NCBI GenBank assembly: GCA_029216955.1
Contig: JANAVB010023997.1
Coordinates: 62,001-126,000 of the forward strand
From: Iris pallida
Lineage: Eukaryota; Streptophyta; Magnoliopsida; Asparagales; Iridaceae
Length of the DNA stretch: 64,000 bases
Reading direction: 5' to 3'
Shown: positions 10,781 to 20,680 of the stretch, piece after piece
Position numbering within the stretch: position 1 is the stretch's first letter
Layout of the letters: each line of letters opens with the position of its first letter
The notes under the pieces: generated by a model
What the model was told of the DNA's origin: nothing
The model's input: only the letters and a program-made list of their open reading frames with translations
Database searches by the model: none
Program-made: the position numbers and the translations under genes

Positions 10781-12173
10781 TGTTAGCCCAATGATTATAT
10801 CATGTTTTTGAATATGGCTAATCAATTAAGTTTAACTAGTGATGTCACTAATATTCATGCTACTTAAACTTAGCATTGTCCTAAATATTCTATATCATAT
10901 TGTTATGATTATATCATACTGCATCATACTGTTTTGTTCGTCTAACATGTACTTGCAGACAAGCAGGACATATGCAACAAAGAATTATTAATGGGCCAAA
11001 GACGGCGTTATACAAGGAGTTTTCTCTGAACTGCCCAACGACCTATCCGGGGCCTCGCATCGGGGGTTCCGCTGCCCGGTCAGCGGACAGGGGTCGAGGG
11101 GGCAGCGCCCCCCGTCAGGGGTTCGGGGGCGAAGCCCCCGAAAGGTATTCAGATTTTCAGATCTGTTTATCTTTGGATGATTTCCGTCAAGGAAAAATGC
11201 GTCTTCAATGTCAGAAAAAAGACGTCATCAAAAAGGCTATTGGTTTTCATATTTATTCTGTATTTTTCCTTTTATTGAGTCTAGGAAAAATGTTAGATTG
11301 ATCGGATCGGTACTGGCTTAGGTTTTTCTCAGTCCACAAACAAAAATAAGCCTACCTACGTATCCCAAAAATCCACAATTCCAAAAGGCCCAAAACCTAT
11401 ACCAATTTGGTTTATTCCTTACTGTTCTAAACCAGCAGAACTCTGACAGAACTCTGACCGAGTTCGGTCCGAGCTCGGTCTGAGTTCGGCCCGAGTTCGG
11501 TCTGGGTTATTTGAAATACAGTTCCCACCAAATCTGCATCCAACGTTCGTATGCGAAATCCTAGCATCCGAACTCTGTCCGAACTCTGCCCGAGTTCGGT
11601 TCCCCAAAAACACTATAAATAGAGTTGAGATTACCATTCATTTAAAAACAATCCAATTTCATCTCTTCTCTTCTCTATCAAAAGTGTTCTGAGCTTTTAC
11701 TTTCATATCTAAGCCTTTACGACTCTTAGCCAAGCCAGTACAGTTTCTGTTTAATCTAGAATTTGGTGTTGAAGAGTTGTATCGGAGGTTGTATTCAGAA
11801 AACATTCCAGTTTTCTAATTGCCTTCTGGAGCCGGTCGTGCGCTCGTCACCAAGCACGGTGTTGTGAAGTCGGTCGTGTACTTGTCGCCAAGCACGGTGT
11901 TGTAAGAGTTGCAAGCGCTCAGTTAAAGCTTGTGTCATAGTGGATTAATATCGAGCAAGAGTACTCGAGACTGGATTAGTCCTCTCAGAGGGATACCAGT
12001 ATACATCGCTGTGTCACTGAGTTTGAATTCTTGACTCTTATTTTACTGCATTTATTTACTGTCTCCTATTTACTGCCATAGTTATTACTTAAGTTTTTAA
12101 TTGGTGATTATTTTCCGCTGCACACGTACACACTCTATTCACCCCCCCTCTAGAGGTGCTCAACTGTCCTACA
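10781..12173 (+). repeat. Copia N1 5' LTR
   Basis: 1393 bp, TGTTAGCCC to TCCTACA. It has a G/C-rich stretch near 11050-11140, then a block of GAACTCTG / CGAGTTCGG repeats (11425-11512 and 11574-11601) directly upstream of a TATA box, then a CT-rich probable leader. Compared with the 3' LTR it carries one extra repeat unit of the GAGTTCGG block. Confidence 0.95.
11425..11622 (+). promoter_or_regulatory. Copia N1 LTR core promoter with GAGTTCGG block
   Basis: Repeats of GAACTCTG and CGAGTTCGG (13-14 bp units, partly inverted) flank an 'aacgtt' segment and lead into CTATAAATAG (11613-11622), an excellent plant TATA box. The same order occurs in the 3' LTR (TATA 18410-18419) and, in related form, in the Copia C LTRs. 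Placement just upstream of TATA fits an activator binding array. Confidence 0.7.
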
Positions 12174-12190
12174 ATTGGTATCAAAGCGGG
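12174..12190 (+). promoter_or_regulatory. Copia N1 primer-binding site (initiator Met-tRNA)
   Basis: Right after the LTR comes ATTGGTATCAAAGCGGG. TGGTATCA followed by A/G AGC is the complement of the 3' end of plant initiator Met-tRNA and the standard Copia primer site. Confidence 0.85.
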
Positions 12191-12225
12191 TTGTATTCAT
12201 ATATAACACTCTAGAGAGTATAAAT

Positions 12226-13680
12226 ATGGCAGCCGTGAATTCAATATTCAACGGTGAAGGGCAATCCACAAATAGACTCCCACTATTTGATGGAACGAAC
12301 TATAGTTATTGGAAAACACGGATGAGCTTGTACCTGAAGTCTCAAGACTTTGACTTATGGTCAATTGTTGTCAATGGCTACCAAAAGCCTACTATCACTT
12401 CTATTCTCACATCTTCTATTATTAACAAGCCTTATTATAGTTACACAGAGGAAGAGAAGAAGTTAGCTAGTCTTGATGCAAAAGCAAAGCATGCTTTCTA
12501 TTGTGCTGTAGACTTTAATGTATTCAATCTCATTACTACTTGCACAACATCTCATAAAATTTGGAAACTTCTTGAAGCTACTTATAAGTGCAGGTACGAA
12601 AGCAGTGCTAGCAACTCCAGAAAGGAGGATAGTCTTCATAATGATTCAAATATGTGCATGATGGAATTGGGATTTAAGGTACAACACAATTTCTTATACG
12701 AAGAAGAGCTTGTATGTGACAACTACAAGAAGATAGACCACATCCAAGATGATTGTACTACTACAAGAAAGGAGAGTCACTACGAACAATCAAATAAAGG
12801 AAGATCATCGGGCATATGGTGTGAAAGTGAAGCAACAAATTCTGAAGAAGAAGAGAGACCTCATCAAGCTGCAAATTTATGCTCAATGGCATTATCTAAC
12901 GAGGTACAGAATAATTTCCTTCTTGAAGAGAATGAATTTTCTTATGATGAGTTATCTGATGCTTTCAGTGATCTGTTAGAAGAACACAAGAAAGTATTAG
13001 ATAAGTATAAGCAAGCTAGAAAGAATATTCTATCCTATAAGCGTGAGAATGAAAAGCTTACTTGCTTATTGAATGATGCTAGAAATACTTCTACTTCTAA
13101 TAATTCTACTGAGATTTCCACACTTGAGTTTAGATTGCATGAGGCACTTGAATGCATTGAGAAAAGCACTCAAGAAAATGCTAAACTTAAGGAGGAACTA
13201 GAATCTGAAAAGAAGAAGTATTCTATTGCTTCATATAGAATTGATGCTCTTTCTGCTAAATATGATGAGATCTGTGCTAACTCTAAAAAGTTAGAGATTA
13301 GACTGGGAAAGCAGGTAGTATAACCTATGACTCAGTCTAACACAAGACACGTGACACATCACAAAGTCACACATGACAGATCATTTAGAAAGGAAGCAAG
13401 CAAAGCTAAAGCTTTACACAACCATGCTTTCTATTACAAGTATCCACGCACATCATGTCATCCCACTGCACGTTCTCATACTGCTGCACATAGCACTAAT
13501 GTTAATTCTTTATGTCATTATTGTGGTATGAATGGACATATTTCTAATCATTGTCAGATTAGAAAACTTGTTGATATGAACTTGTGCAAATGGGTTCCCA
13601 AAGCTAACAAATATGGATCCAAGTATTGGATACCAAATACTTCACCTAATTTTGCAGGTGAAGCTTCTCATATCAAATAG
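12226..13680 (+). pseudogene. gag: Copia N1 gag, shortened
   Basis: Start chosen at the ATG at 12226 (MAAVNSIFNGEG), shortly after the primer site. The first ~130 residues match the Copia gag (UBN2) domain: RLPLFDGTNYSYWKTRMSLY. The rest of that domain is missing by an internal deletion, judged against Copia C, which retains it. Next comes a decayed zinc knuckle (CDNYKKIDHIQDDC; the second Cys is Tyr), an acidic Ser/Glu stretch, and a long predicted coiled coil (about residues 235-360) also present in Copia C. An in-frame TAA at 13321-13323 interrupts the frame; the same frame resumes and ends with an intact CHYCGMNGHISNHC knuckle and a basic tail. It may have bound RNA before the stop arose. 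Confidence 0.85.
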
Positions 13681-14725
13681 AACCATGGAGCATGTTGGTG
13701 ATTGCAAAGCTACAATGGTCATCTTCCAAGCAATTGCACCAACATAAGTGTGGTCACTAGAACCACTTCGGTAACATGCTTCCTAAATAGTTTTTAATAT
13801 CTAGCATATTCTTATTGATGTATTGTTATTAGCTCTCATTGATATCTTTTAATTGTTTATCATTTATGTGAGTTATAATCCTATCAAGACGAGTTGTTTA
13901 GCTTAAATGATTAGTTCACACTATATAGTATTTTATTTTTTTTATTAGTGTGACACATTTGTCTATGTATGCTATTTACTCTTAATCTTTATTCTTGAAG
14001 TATGCATAGGAGCTTTTGTTTTGGTAAATATCTTTTGACTCTTTGCCTTTAATATTTTTTGGTCACTTCTTATCGATATGTCTTTAACATGTCACATTTA
14101 CTTGGATCAGTATTTTTGAGTATGTATGTTTAGCACAAGTCTTCTATTTACTTGAAAAGTACATACATATATTTTTATGTTAACCTTGTGCTTACATAAT
14201 ATACTCATTATTGACTCTTACATCTTATTTTGAGTAACTTCTTACGAATCAATTTCATCTTTGTCTGATAAAGTTTATTTATGCATATTTTTGACCTTGT
14301 GATATTTTTCTTATACTTATTAAGGATACATGAATAATTCATTTTCATTTATATATTGCTGATATGGTTCTTATATTTTTGTATAAATATCTTTATGGAG
14401 ATATATGAGTTTAGTTCAAGTTCTATATTATATTATTTTGAAAAGTAGTTTCAAACTTGTGCTTATTTCATATGTAAGCTAATTTTTTTTAACAAATTCA
14501 TGTACTTCTCTTTATTAGCTTCTTCCTCAAAGCCTCTTTTTAAATGATGTATTTTTTTTTGGCTTTTTGGTTGACATTTTGTATACATGATGTTTTTAAT
14601 ATCTTGATCTTGATAAACCATTATTTGGGTAATTACTTATTTTATATTTAAGGGATTCTGGATTTTGACGATGTTCGATGATACTGCATATATTCTTTTG
14701 AATCTAAGTTCTTAAGAGTAGAAAT

Positions 14726-14905
14726 CATTTTGGGAACAAGCCGAAAGGGTCCTTCTGTCATGCAGGTGTAAATAGCCTGAAGCGATACGGTGCACTAGTC
14801 TTCGGACTACCGCTAGCTGGGAACCGGCCCCTACAGCTAACCCGAAGTGATCAATACTTTATAGACTTAAGATTTATTAAGGTGTACTTGCAACTATCAT
14901 CTAGT
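14726..14905 (+). ncRNA. Conserved structured motif, copy 1 (Copia N1)
   Basis: Sequence conserved with 15155-15345 and with the minus strand of 40197-40345. Possible stems: CAGG/CCTG (near 14763-14779), TAGTC/GACTA closed by a TTCG tetraloop (14796-14809), and TAGCTG/CAGCTA with a 14-nt loop (14814-14839). Conserved linkers include ACAAGCC, GAAGCGA and TGATCAAT. It is called an RNA element because stems are kept while sequences differ. No function is known to me. Confidence 0.55.
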
Positions 14906-15154
14906 TCTGGATCCAAGGTACTGAACCCAGTCCTCTATATTCCAGAATACATCAACGTATCTAGGTCCTACATTTGATTTACAAATGTTTTATATTTTAT
15001 TGTTACCCAATAATTTTGTAGCACATATGGATTAATGTAATTGATACATCTTATGCTGTTTGCTACATTGTTCTAAGATTTTTAAGTCCATAGAATATAA
15101 TTTATTTCATATTGCACTAATTCTTTTTAAATCCTCGGTTATTAAAGAAGAGAT

Positions 15155-15345
15155 TTATTTTGGGTACAAGCCTACAAAAGGTCTGTCTGTCACCACGACT
15201 ACGGTCGAAGCGAAGCGGTACATAAGTGTTCCCCGGTAAACCTCCATTAGCTGGGACAGTACCTCTACAGCTAATCCAAGATTGATCAATGCTTTATAAA
15301 CTAAAGATTTATTGAGATCTAGTTGCAATTGTTATCTGATGGATT
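15155..15345 (+). ncRNA. Conserved structured motif, copy 2 (Copia N1)
   Basis: Second copy, about 430 nt after the first. Possible stems: CGAC/GTCG closed by TACG (near 15196-15207), GTT/AAC around CCCCGGT (15228-15240), and ATTAGCTG/CAGCTAAT (15246-15253 with 15268-15275), again with a 14-nt loop. It is closer in sequence to the Copia C copy than to copy 1. Confidence 0.55.
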
Positions 15346-16484
15346 TTAAATTTTAGATTTGATGGATAATATTCTCTCTTTATATTTTTCACAAAAGGTA
15401 GCATATGTTGATCTATCTTGTCGATTGTGAGATTTATGTCATCTTTTGACTTATACGATTATTCATCATGCTAATTTGAAATATCTTTTGATTATTTTTA
15501 TTTTTAAATGTTCACTTAATGGATATTTCTTTTTTTGTCTAAAGACGATTATTTTTCGTATTCGTGACTACTCATTGAATATTATGATCTTGTGATTTCG
15601 TCTTTAACTTGTGTAATATTCAATGATTTTGAGCTTTATACTATTATCTTCTTATTCAAGTTACTTACTGTCTATAACAGTAATTCTTTGCAGGGAGAAG
15701 TCAAGCAAATTGAATCTCTCTCTCTCAAAGCGTTTCTTTTCTTTAAACCTTACGGTTGTCAGGTGGACACCATGTTAAGGCCATTAAAAGGAAAGAAATG
15801 AACTTTGATAAGAAGTCCTAATATTTTTGAATTAGTTTTCTACTTCTGGAATTATGTCTCTGAAATTTTCAAAATTTTATCTATATTATTATTTTTGGAT
15901 ATAGCCATGTAAAGGTGGAGTAGTTAATTATTTTAAGTCAATTAGTCCCTTGACATGCCATATATCTAGAATACACTTTTCTTAGGACATATATCTAGTT
16001 TTTTTTATTTGTTCAAATGGATTTATTTATAATTTATGAATTCTATTATGAAAATTGTCTCCGTGTTTCGAATCGTCAGCTTTCAGTCTGAGGACTAAAT
16101 GGATGCACTCGAACATTTACTAAGACAGTTTTTTATAATAAATTCCACATTTTTGAAAAGTCTTTTTGATTTCTTTTTGATTTATTGAATCTGTTCGGTA
16201 CTCAAATGTTATTATTAAAGACAGTTTTCAAACTCTTTTAATTTCTTGAAATATTTCTTTTATATATATATTGGAGATACATATTTTGTTTGTTCATCTT
16301 TAAGCATTTATTTATTGGATATTTATTTTTCTTGCCTAAAGATGATATTTGTTTTAAGTTTGAAATTTTATATGCATTTGATCAAAGGAAAGAAAAGATG
16401 GATATCTTGGATATCCCTTAGATCTTGTGATTATTTATTTTATCTATTTTATACATATAAATTATTTTTGAACTATATACGCAT

Positions 16485-17588
16485 ATTTTAAGGGGGAGCA
16501 AATTAATTGTTTTAATACCCTTAATATGTGGTATACCTAGTTCATCATGGACATATATTCTTTTACTTAAAATATTTTGTTGAGTTGTTCATGATATTTG
16601 AATTTGTATTAGATGAGAGAATATATGATTATTATTATTTATTTTTAATTCTCTCATTCGAGTTTTTTTTTTTAAAATATATTGCCAAATATAGTTAATT
16701 AACCTAATTTATTAATTCTTTTGAGTTGAACTGATTTGGCATTTCTTATTGAGATTTTATCTCAAAGTTCATGATTATCTATACTTAGACTGATCATACT
16801 TTGCGGGGGAGCATTCAAGTCGACTTAATTTCTCCTTCTCAATTATTTTGTCTTCATTACCTTCATTTTTATCTGGTGGATATTTATTTATCATGCTATG
16901 GTAATTGAATTCAAATGCATGAACTTTGGTATAAATTTTGCATAGATTCTAGTATACATCTTTTGATTTTTTTTCCAATGATTATACTCTTTATGGAATT
17001 GATTCACTAATTTGTATGGACAAATTATGAATCATATTTTTTTGTGATCATTGTTAAAAGTTTTATTATTTTTTTATTTTGTATATACTAGATCTGTGAA
17101 TTTCTCATGAATTATTTATGACCAATGATTGATTTCTGCTATATTGATATCTATTTCTTATTGAAATCCTTTATTGGTATATTTCAAAACTAGAGTTATA
17201 TTTATCATAATATTGAGTTTTGAATATCATTTTTGGATTTCTAGTTGGTAAACTATGTATTGTTTGATTTCAATGTTCTTTGTTTAAGTTCAACCAACTA
17301 TTTCGACAAAATTTTCTACTTTAGTTATGCAATTTTCTAAACATGTCGTTTCACTGTTCTCCTAATCCTTGATCATGATTATTATTTTTTTTTCTTCCTC
17401 CTATACTTATGCTTGAGTTCGTTTTATCTCTTTATTACGGGGGAGCTTATTTTTTTGATCATGTCAAAGGGGGAGAAATAAGTTTAAGTTAGCACAATAT
17501 TCTAATATTATGTGTTTATTAGCGATATATACATCTATTGTATCTATCTTAAACTTAACCGATTTGCCATAATCAAAAAGGGGGAGAT
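16485..17588 (+). promoter_or_regulatory. Copia N1 polypurine tract cluster
   Basis: GGGGGAG occurs near 16490, 16803, 17440, 17468 and 17579. The last (AAAAAGGGGGAGAT) abuts the 3' LTR at 17589 and is the functional position. Multiple polypurine copies before the 3' LTR are a known hallmark of Sireviruses. Confidence 0.85.
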
Positions 17589-18969
17589 TGTTAGCCCAAT
17601 GATTATATCATGTTTTTGAATATGGCTAATCAATTAAGTTTAACTAGTGATGTCACTAATATTCATGCTACTTAAACTTAGCATTGTCCTAAATGTTCTA
17701 TATCATATTGTTATGATTATATCATACTGCATCATACTGTTTTGTTCGTCTAACATGTACTTGCAGACAAGCAGGACATATGCAACAAAGAATTATTAAT
17801 GGACCAAAGACGGCGTTATACAAGGAGTTTTCTCTGAACTGCCCAACGACCTATCCGGGGCCTCGCATCGGGGGTTCTGCTGCCTGGTCAGCGGACAGGG
17901 GTCGAGGGGGCAGCGCCCCCCGTCAGGGGTTCGGGGGCGAAGCCCCCGAAAGGTATTCAGATTTTTAGATCTGTTTATCTTTGGATGATTTCCGTCAAGG
18001 GAAAATGCGTCTTCAATGTCAGGAAAAAGACGTCATCAAAAAGGCTATTGGTTTTCATATTTATTCTGTATTTTTCCTTTTATTGAGTCTAGAAAAAATG
18101 TGAGATTGATCGGATCGGTACTGGCTTAGGTTTTTCTCAGTCCACAAACAAAAATAAGCCTACCTACGTATCCCAAAAATCCACAATTCCAAAAGGCCCA
18201 AAACCTATGCAAATTTGGTTTATTCCTTACTGTTCTGAACCAGCAGAACTCTGACAGAACTCTAACCGAGTTCGGTCCGAGTTCGGCCCGAGTTCGGTCT
18301 GGGTTATTTGAAATACAGTTTCCACCAAATCTGCATCCAACGTTCGTATGCGAAATCCTAGCATCCGAACTCTGCCCGAACTCTGTCCGAGTTCGGTTTC
18401 CCAAAAATACTATAAATAGAGTTGAGATTACCATTCATTTAAAAACAATCCAATTTCATCTCTTCTCTTCTCTATCAAAAGTGTTCTGAGCTTTTACTTT
18501 CATATCTAAGCCTTTACGACTCTTAGCCAAGCCAGTACAGTTTCTATTTAATCTAGAATTTGGTGTTGAAGAGTTGTATCGGAGGTTGTATTCAGAAAAC
18601 ATTCCAGTTTTCCAATTGCCTTCTGGAGCCGGTCGTGCGCTCGTCACCAAGCATGGTATTGTGAAGTCGGTCGTGCACTTGTCGCCAAGCACGGTGTTAT
18701 AAGAGTTGCAAGCGCTCAGTTAAAGCTTGTGTCATAGTGGATTAATATCGAGCAAGAGTACTCGAGATTGGATTAGTCCTCTCAGAGGGATACCAGTATA
18801 TATCGCTGTGTCACTGAGTTTGAATTCTTGACTCTTACTTTACTGCATTTATTTACTGTCTCCTATTTACTGCCATAGTTATTACTTAAATTTTTAATTG
18901 GTGATTATTTTCCGCTGCACACGTACACACTCTATTCACCCCCCTCTAGAGGTGCTCAACGGTCCTACA
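17589..18969 (+). repeat. Copia N1 3' LTR
   Basis: 1381 bp, matching 10781-12173 with scattered substitutions and one repeat unit fewer in the GAGTTCGG block (18240-18302). TATA box CTATAAATAG at 18410-18419. Ends TCCTACA before the GAAAA duplication. Confidence 0.95.
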
Positions 18970-18974
18970 GAAAA

Positions 18975-20487
18975 AACCCTATCTACTCCCACAAGTCCGT
19001 TACCAGTAACTATATTGAGCCTTACTGATAATGACTCGGGCTCTAGTCCTATCCGTGTTGCGAATCGTGCAGACATAAATGAATGCGAGGCACCAGAGTC
19101 AAATAATACTGAAGCTGGAAAGGTGTTGACGAGAATAGTACCTGCCACCACCTCACCTGGTGCTAATCCTTCTTCTTCCATGGTCAAAGCCAGCACTTGA
19201 CCATGTCCTCTGGGTGCGGGTCCCCTCTGCTGAAGACTTTTTTGTCTGCTTTGGATCAGGGCTTGGGTTTGGGCATACTGCTGCGGTCTCTGCTGCTGGA
19301 ATGCCTGGGCCTGCGGCGACAATGGCCTTGGGAACGAGTACTGCTGCTGCTGTTGGACTGGAGCTGGTCCTTAACTGAAGGACTAGAGAAAGCTGATAAA
19401 GATGAACTCCCCCTGTTCGGGCAGTTCCCAACCCTGTGGTCCGGGGCACCACAAACCAAGCACAATCCTTGTGCTCTGCAACATTCGGATACCACAGGTC
19501 CTGGCTTTCTGCAGTGTGAACATCCCATTACGGAAGAGTGCTTCTGCTTCTGAGGGTTCATCGGGGTTGAATGTTGAACCGACGTCACTGAGGCTGCCCA
19601 CCCGCCTCGGAGCTCCAATGGTCAAAGCCCTAGCTGCCGGGGCTGGTGCCGAAGACTGATTCATCTGGCCGTGGGATCGCTTCCGACCCCCGGTCCTATC
19701 TACGATCCTCTGGGAGGAATACTCATGCCTCCTGGCTGCTCTCAATACCGCATCAAAAGTCTGATGCTCAAATTGCTCCACTGCCAATAAAATCTCGAGA
19801 TGGAGACCCTGCTGGAACCGCTGGGCTCTATCGAACTCGGTCACTACCATGGTGGGAGCAAACCGACTCTCGAAAACTCGGCCGCATATCCGTCGACCGT
19901 CCTGCCCATCTGCTTCAGATTGGTGAACCTCGTCTGTAGATCGTATCGAGCTGCAGCATCGAAATACTTGGTCTGGAATCTCTCTCGGAATACTGCCCAG
20001 GCGATAGGTGCCAATAATCCAACGGCCTGTGCCGTCCACCAGCTGCGGGCAAGATCCAATAACTGCAGGCGCACCATGGCCACCTTCTCATCTTCTGGAG
20101 TCATGGCTGCTTCTAGAATCACCTCTGTGTCCTGAAGCCAAGCATTTGCGACAATAGCATCTTCACTACCATCGAAGAAGGGAGGATTCAAGCGCTTGAA
20201 GCTGTTGGCCGCGCTGTTACCCTGATGACCTCCTCTGGTCAGAGCATCTGCCACTGCTTGGTGCAAGGCATCTCCTCGTCGATCTTGGGAAGCTAACAAT
20301 GTCCTGATGAGACCCACCAAGGTGCCATCATCAGGCTCTGCAGGCTGGACGAGCTGAACTGGTGGCTCTCCTCTAGTAGGCATGACTTTGGAGGCTACTC
20401 CTGAATACTGGGCTTGATCTCCAGGTTGCTGCCGGTCCACGGGAGGTGCTCTGCCTTGCTGATCGGTAGGACCAGGAACAATGCCGC
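18975..20487 (-). pseudogene. gag: Gypsy A gag and start of protease
   Basis: Reading down from about 20487, the gag frame passes MDRQQPGDQAQ (20440) and the Retrotrans_gag core (AWLQDTEVILEAA, DLARSWWTAQ, FRERFQTKYFDAAARYDL). A frameshift near 19850 moves it to a second frame (MVVTEFDRAQRFQQGLHLEI) and another near 19510 to a third. Two zinc knuckles follow; in the first the His is Pro (CSHCRKPGPVVSEC), the second is intact (CLVCGAPDHRVGNC). The protease has [11 protein letters not shown] intact (about 19090), and the frame stops at the Copia N1 insertion at 18970. It continues at 10775. A pyrimidine tract and AG (20487-20510 on the minus strand) just before gag resemble a splice acceptor. 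Confidence 0.9.
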
Positions 20488-20654
20488 TGAAGAAGATGAC
20501 ATAGGGAACAATAAGGAAGGACCAGGACAGATCAACGATACAAGCATGTGATCAGGTCAAGATTTCAGGGATTAAAAGGATACGAACAGAGATCAAGGGC
20601 GAGTACTGATTGAGACATCTATTCGGTAAACCCTCACATATCTTGATTTACAAG

Positions 20655-20680
20655 ACCTGCATGGGCCACCACTTAAACCA
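20655..20680 (-). promoter_or_regulatory. Gypsy A primer-proximal segment / donor-like site
   Basis: The minus strand after the 5' LTR reads TGGTTTAAGTGGTGGCCC then ATGCAGGTC. The GTGGTRGCCCATGCAGGTC portion recurs at the same place in gypsy B and D. It does not match initiator Met-tRNA; the primer is not assigned. CAG/GT would serve as a splice donor. Confidence 0.55.

Larger units (their letters stand above)
13681..17570 (+). other. Copia N1 noncoding T-rich internal region
   Basis: Nearly 3.9 kb with no recognisable coding sequence where pol should be. The plus strand is strikingly T-rich. It contains two copies of a structured motif (14726-14905, 15155-15345). Loosely similar sections suggest old tandem duplications: 'ggatatttctttttttgtc' near 15521 against 'ggatatttatttttcttgc' near 16317, and 15920-15990 against 16490-16560. 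GGGGGAG purine runs become frequent towards the right end. Confidence 0.75.
10781..18969 (+). mobile_element. Copia N1: non-autonomous Sirevirus-like LTR retrotransposon
   Basis: Two LTRs (10781-12173 and 17589-18969) start TGTTAG and end CCTACA, and are flanked by the 5-bp duplication GAAAA at 10776-10780 and 18970-18974. The primer site matches initiator Met-tRNA. The internal region holds only a shortened gag (12226-13680), then about 3.9 kb without coding sequence, then a cluster of polypurine tracts. There is no protease, integrase, RT or RNase H, so it must have moved with help from an autonomous relative. The LTRs differ at few sites by eye, implying a fairly recent insertion. Copia C in this window is a related family with pol. 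Confidence 0.92.

Noticed and set aside
14726..15345. Self-cleaving ribozyme or tRNA-derived SINE as an explanation for the structured motif
   Set aside because: No hammerhead core (CTGATGA...GAAA), no twister or HDV-like core that I recognise, and no properly spaced A and B boxes of a tRNA promoter.
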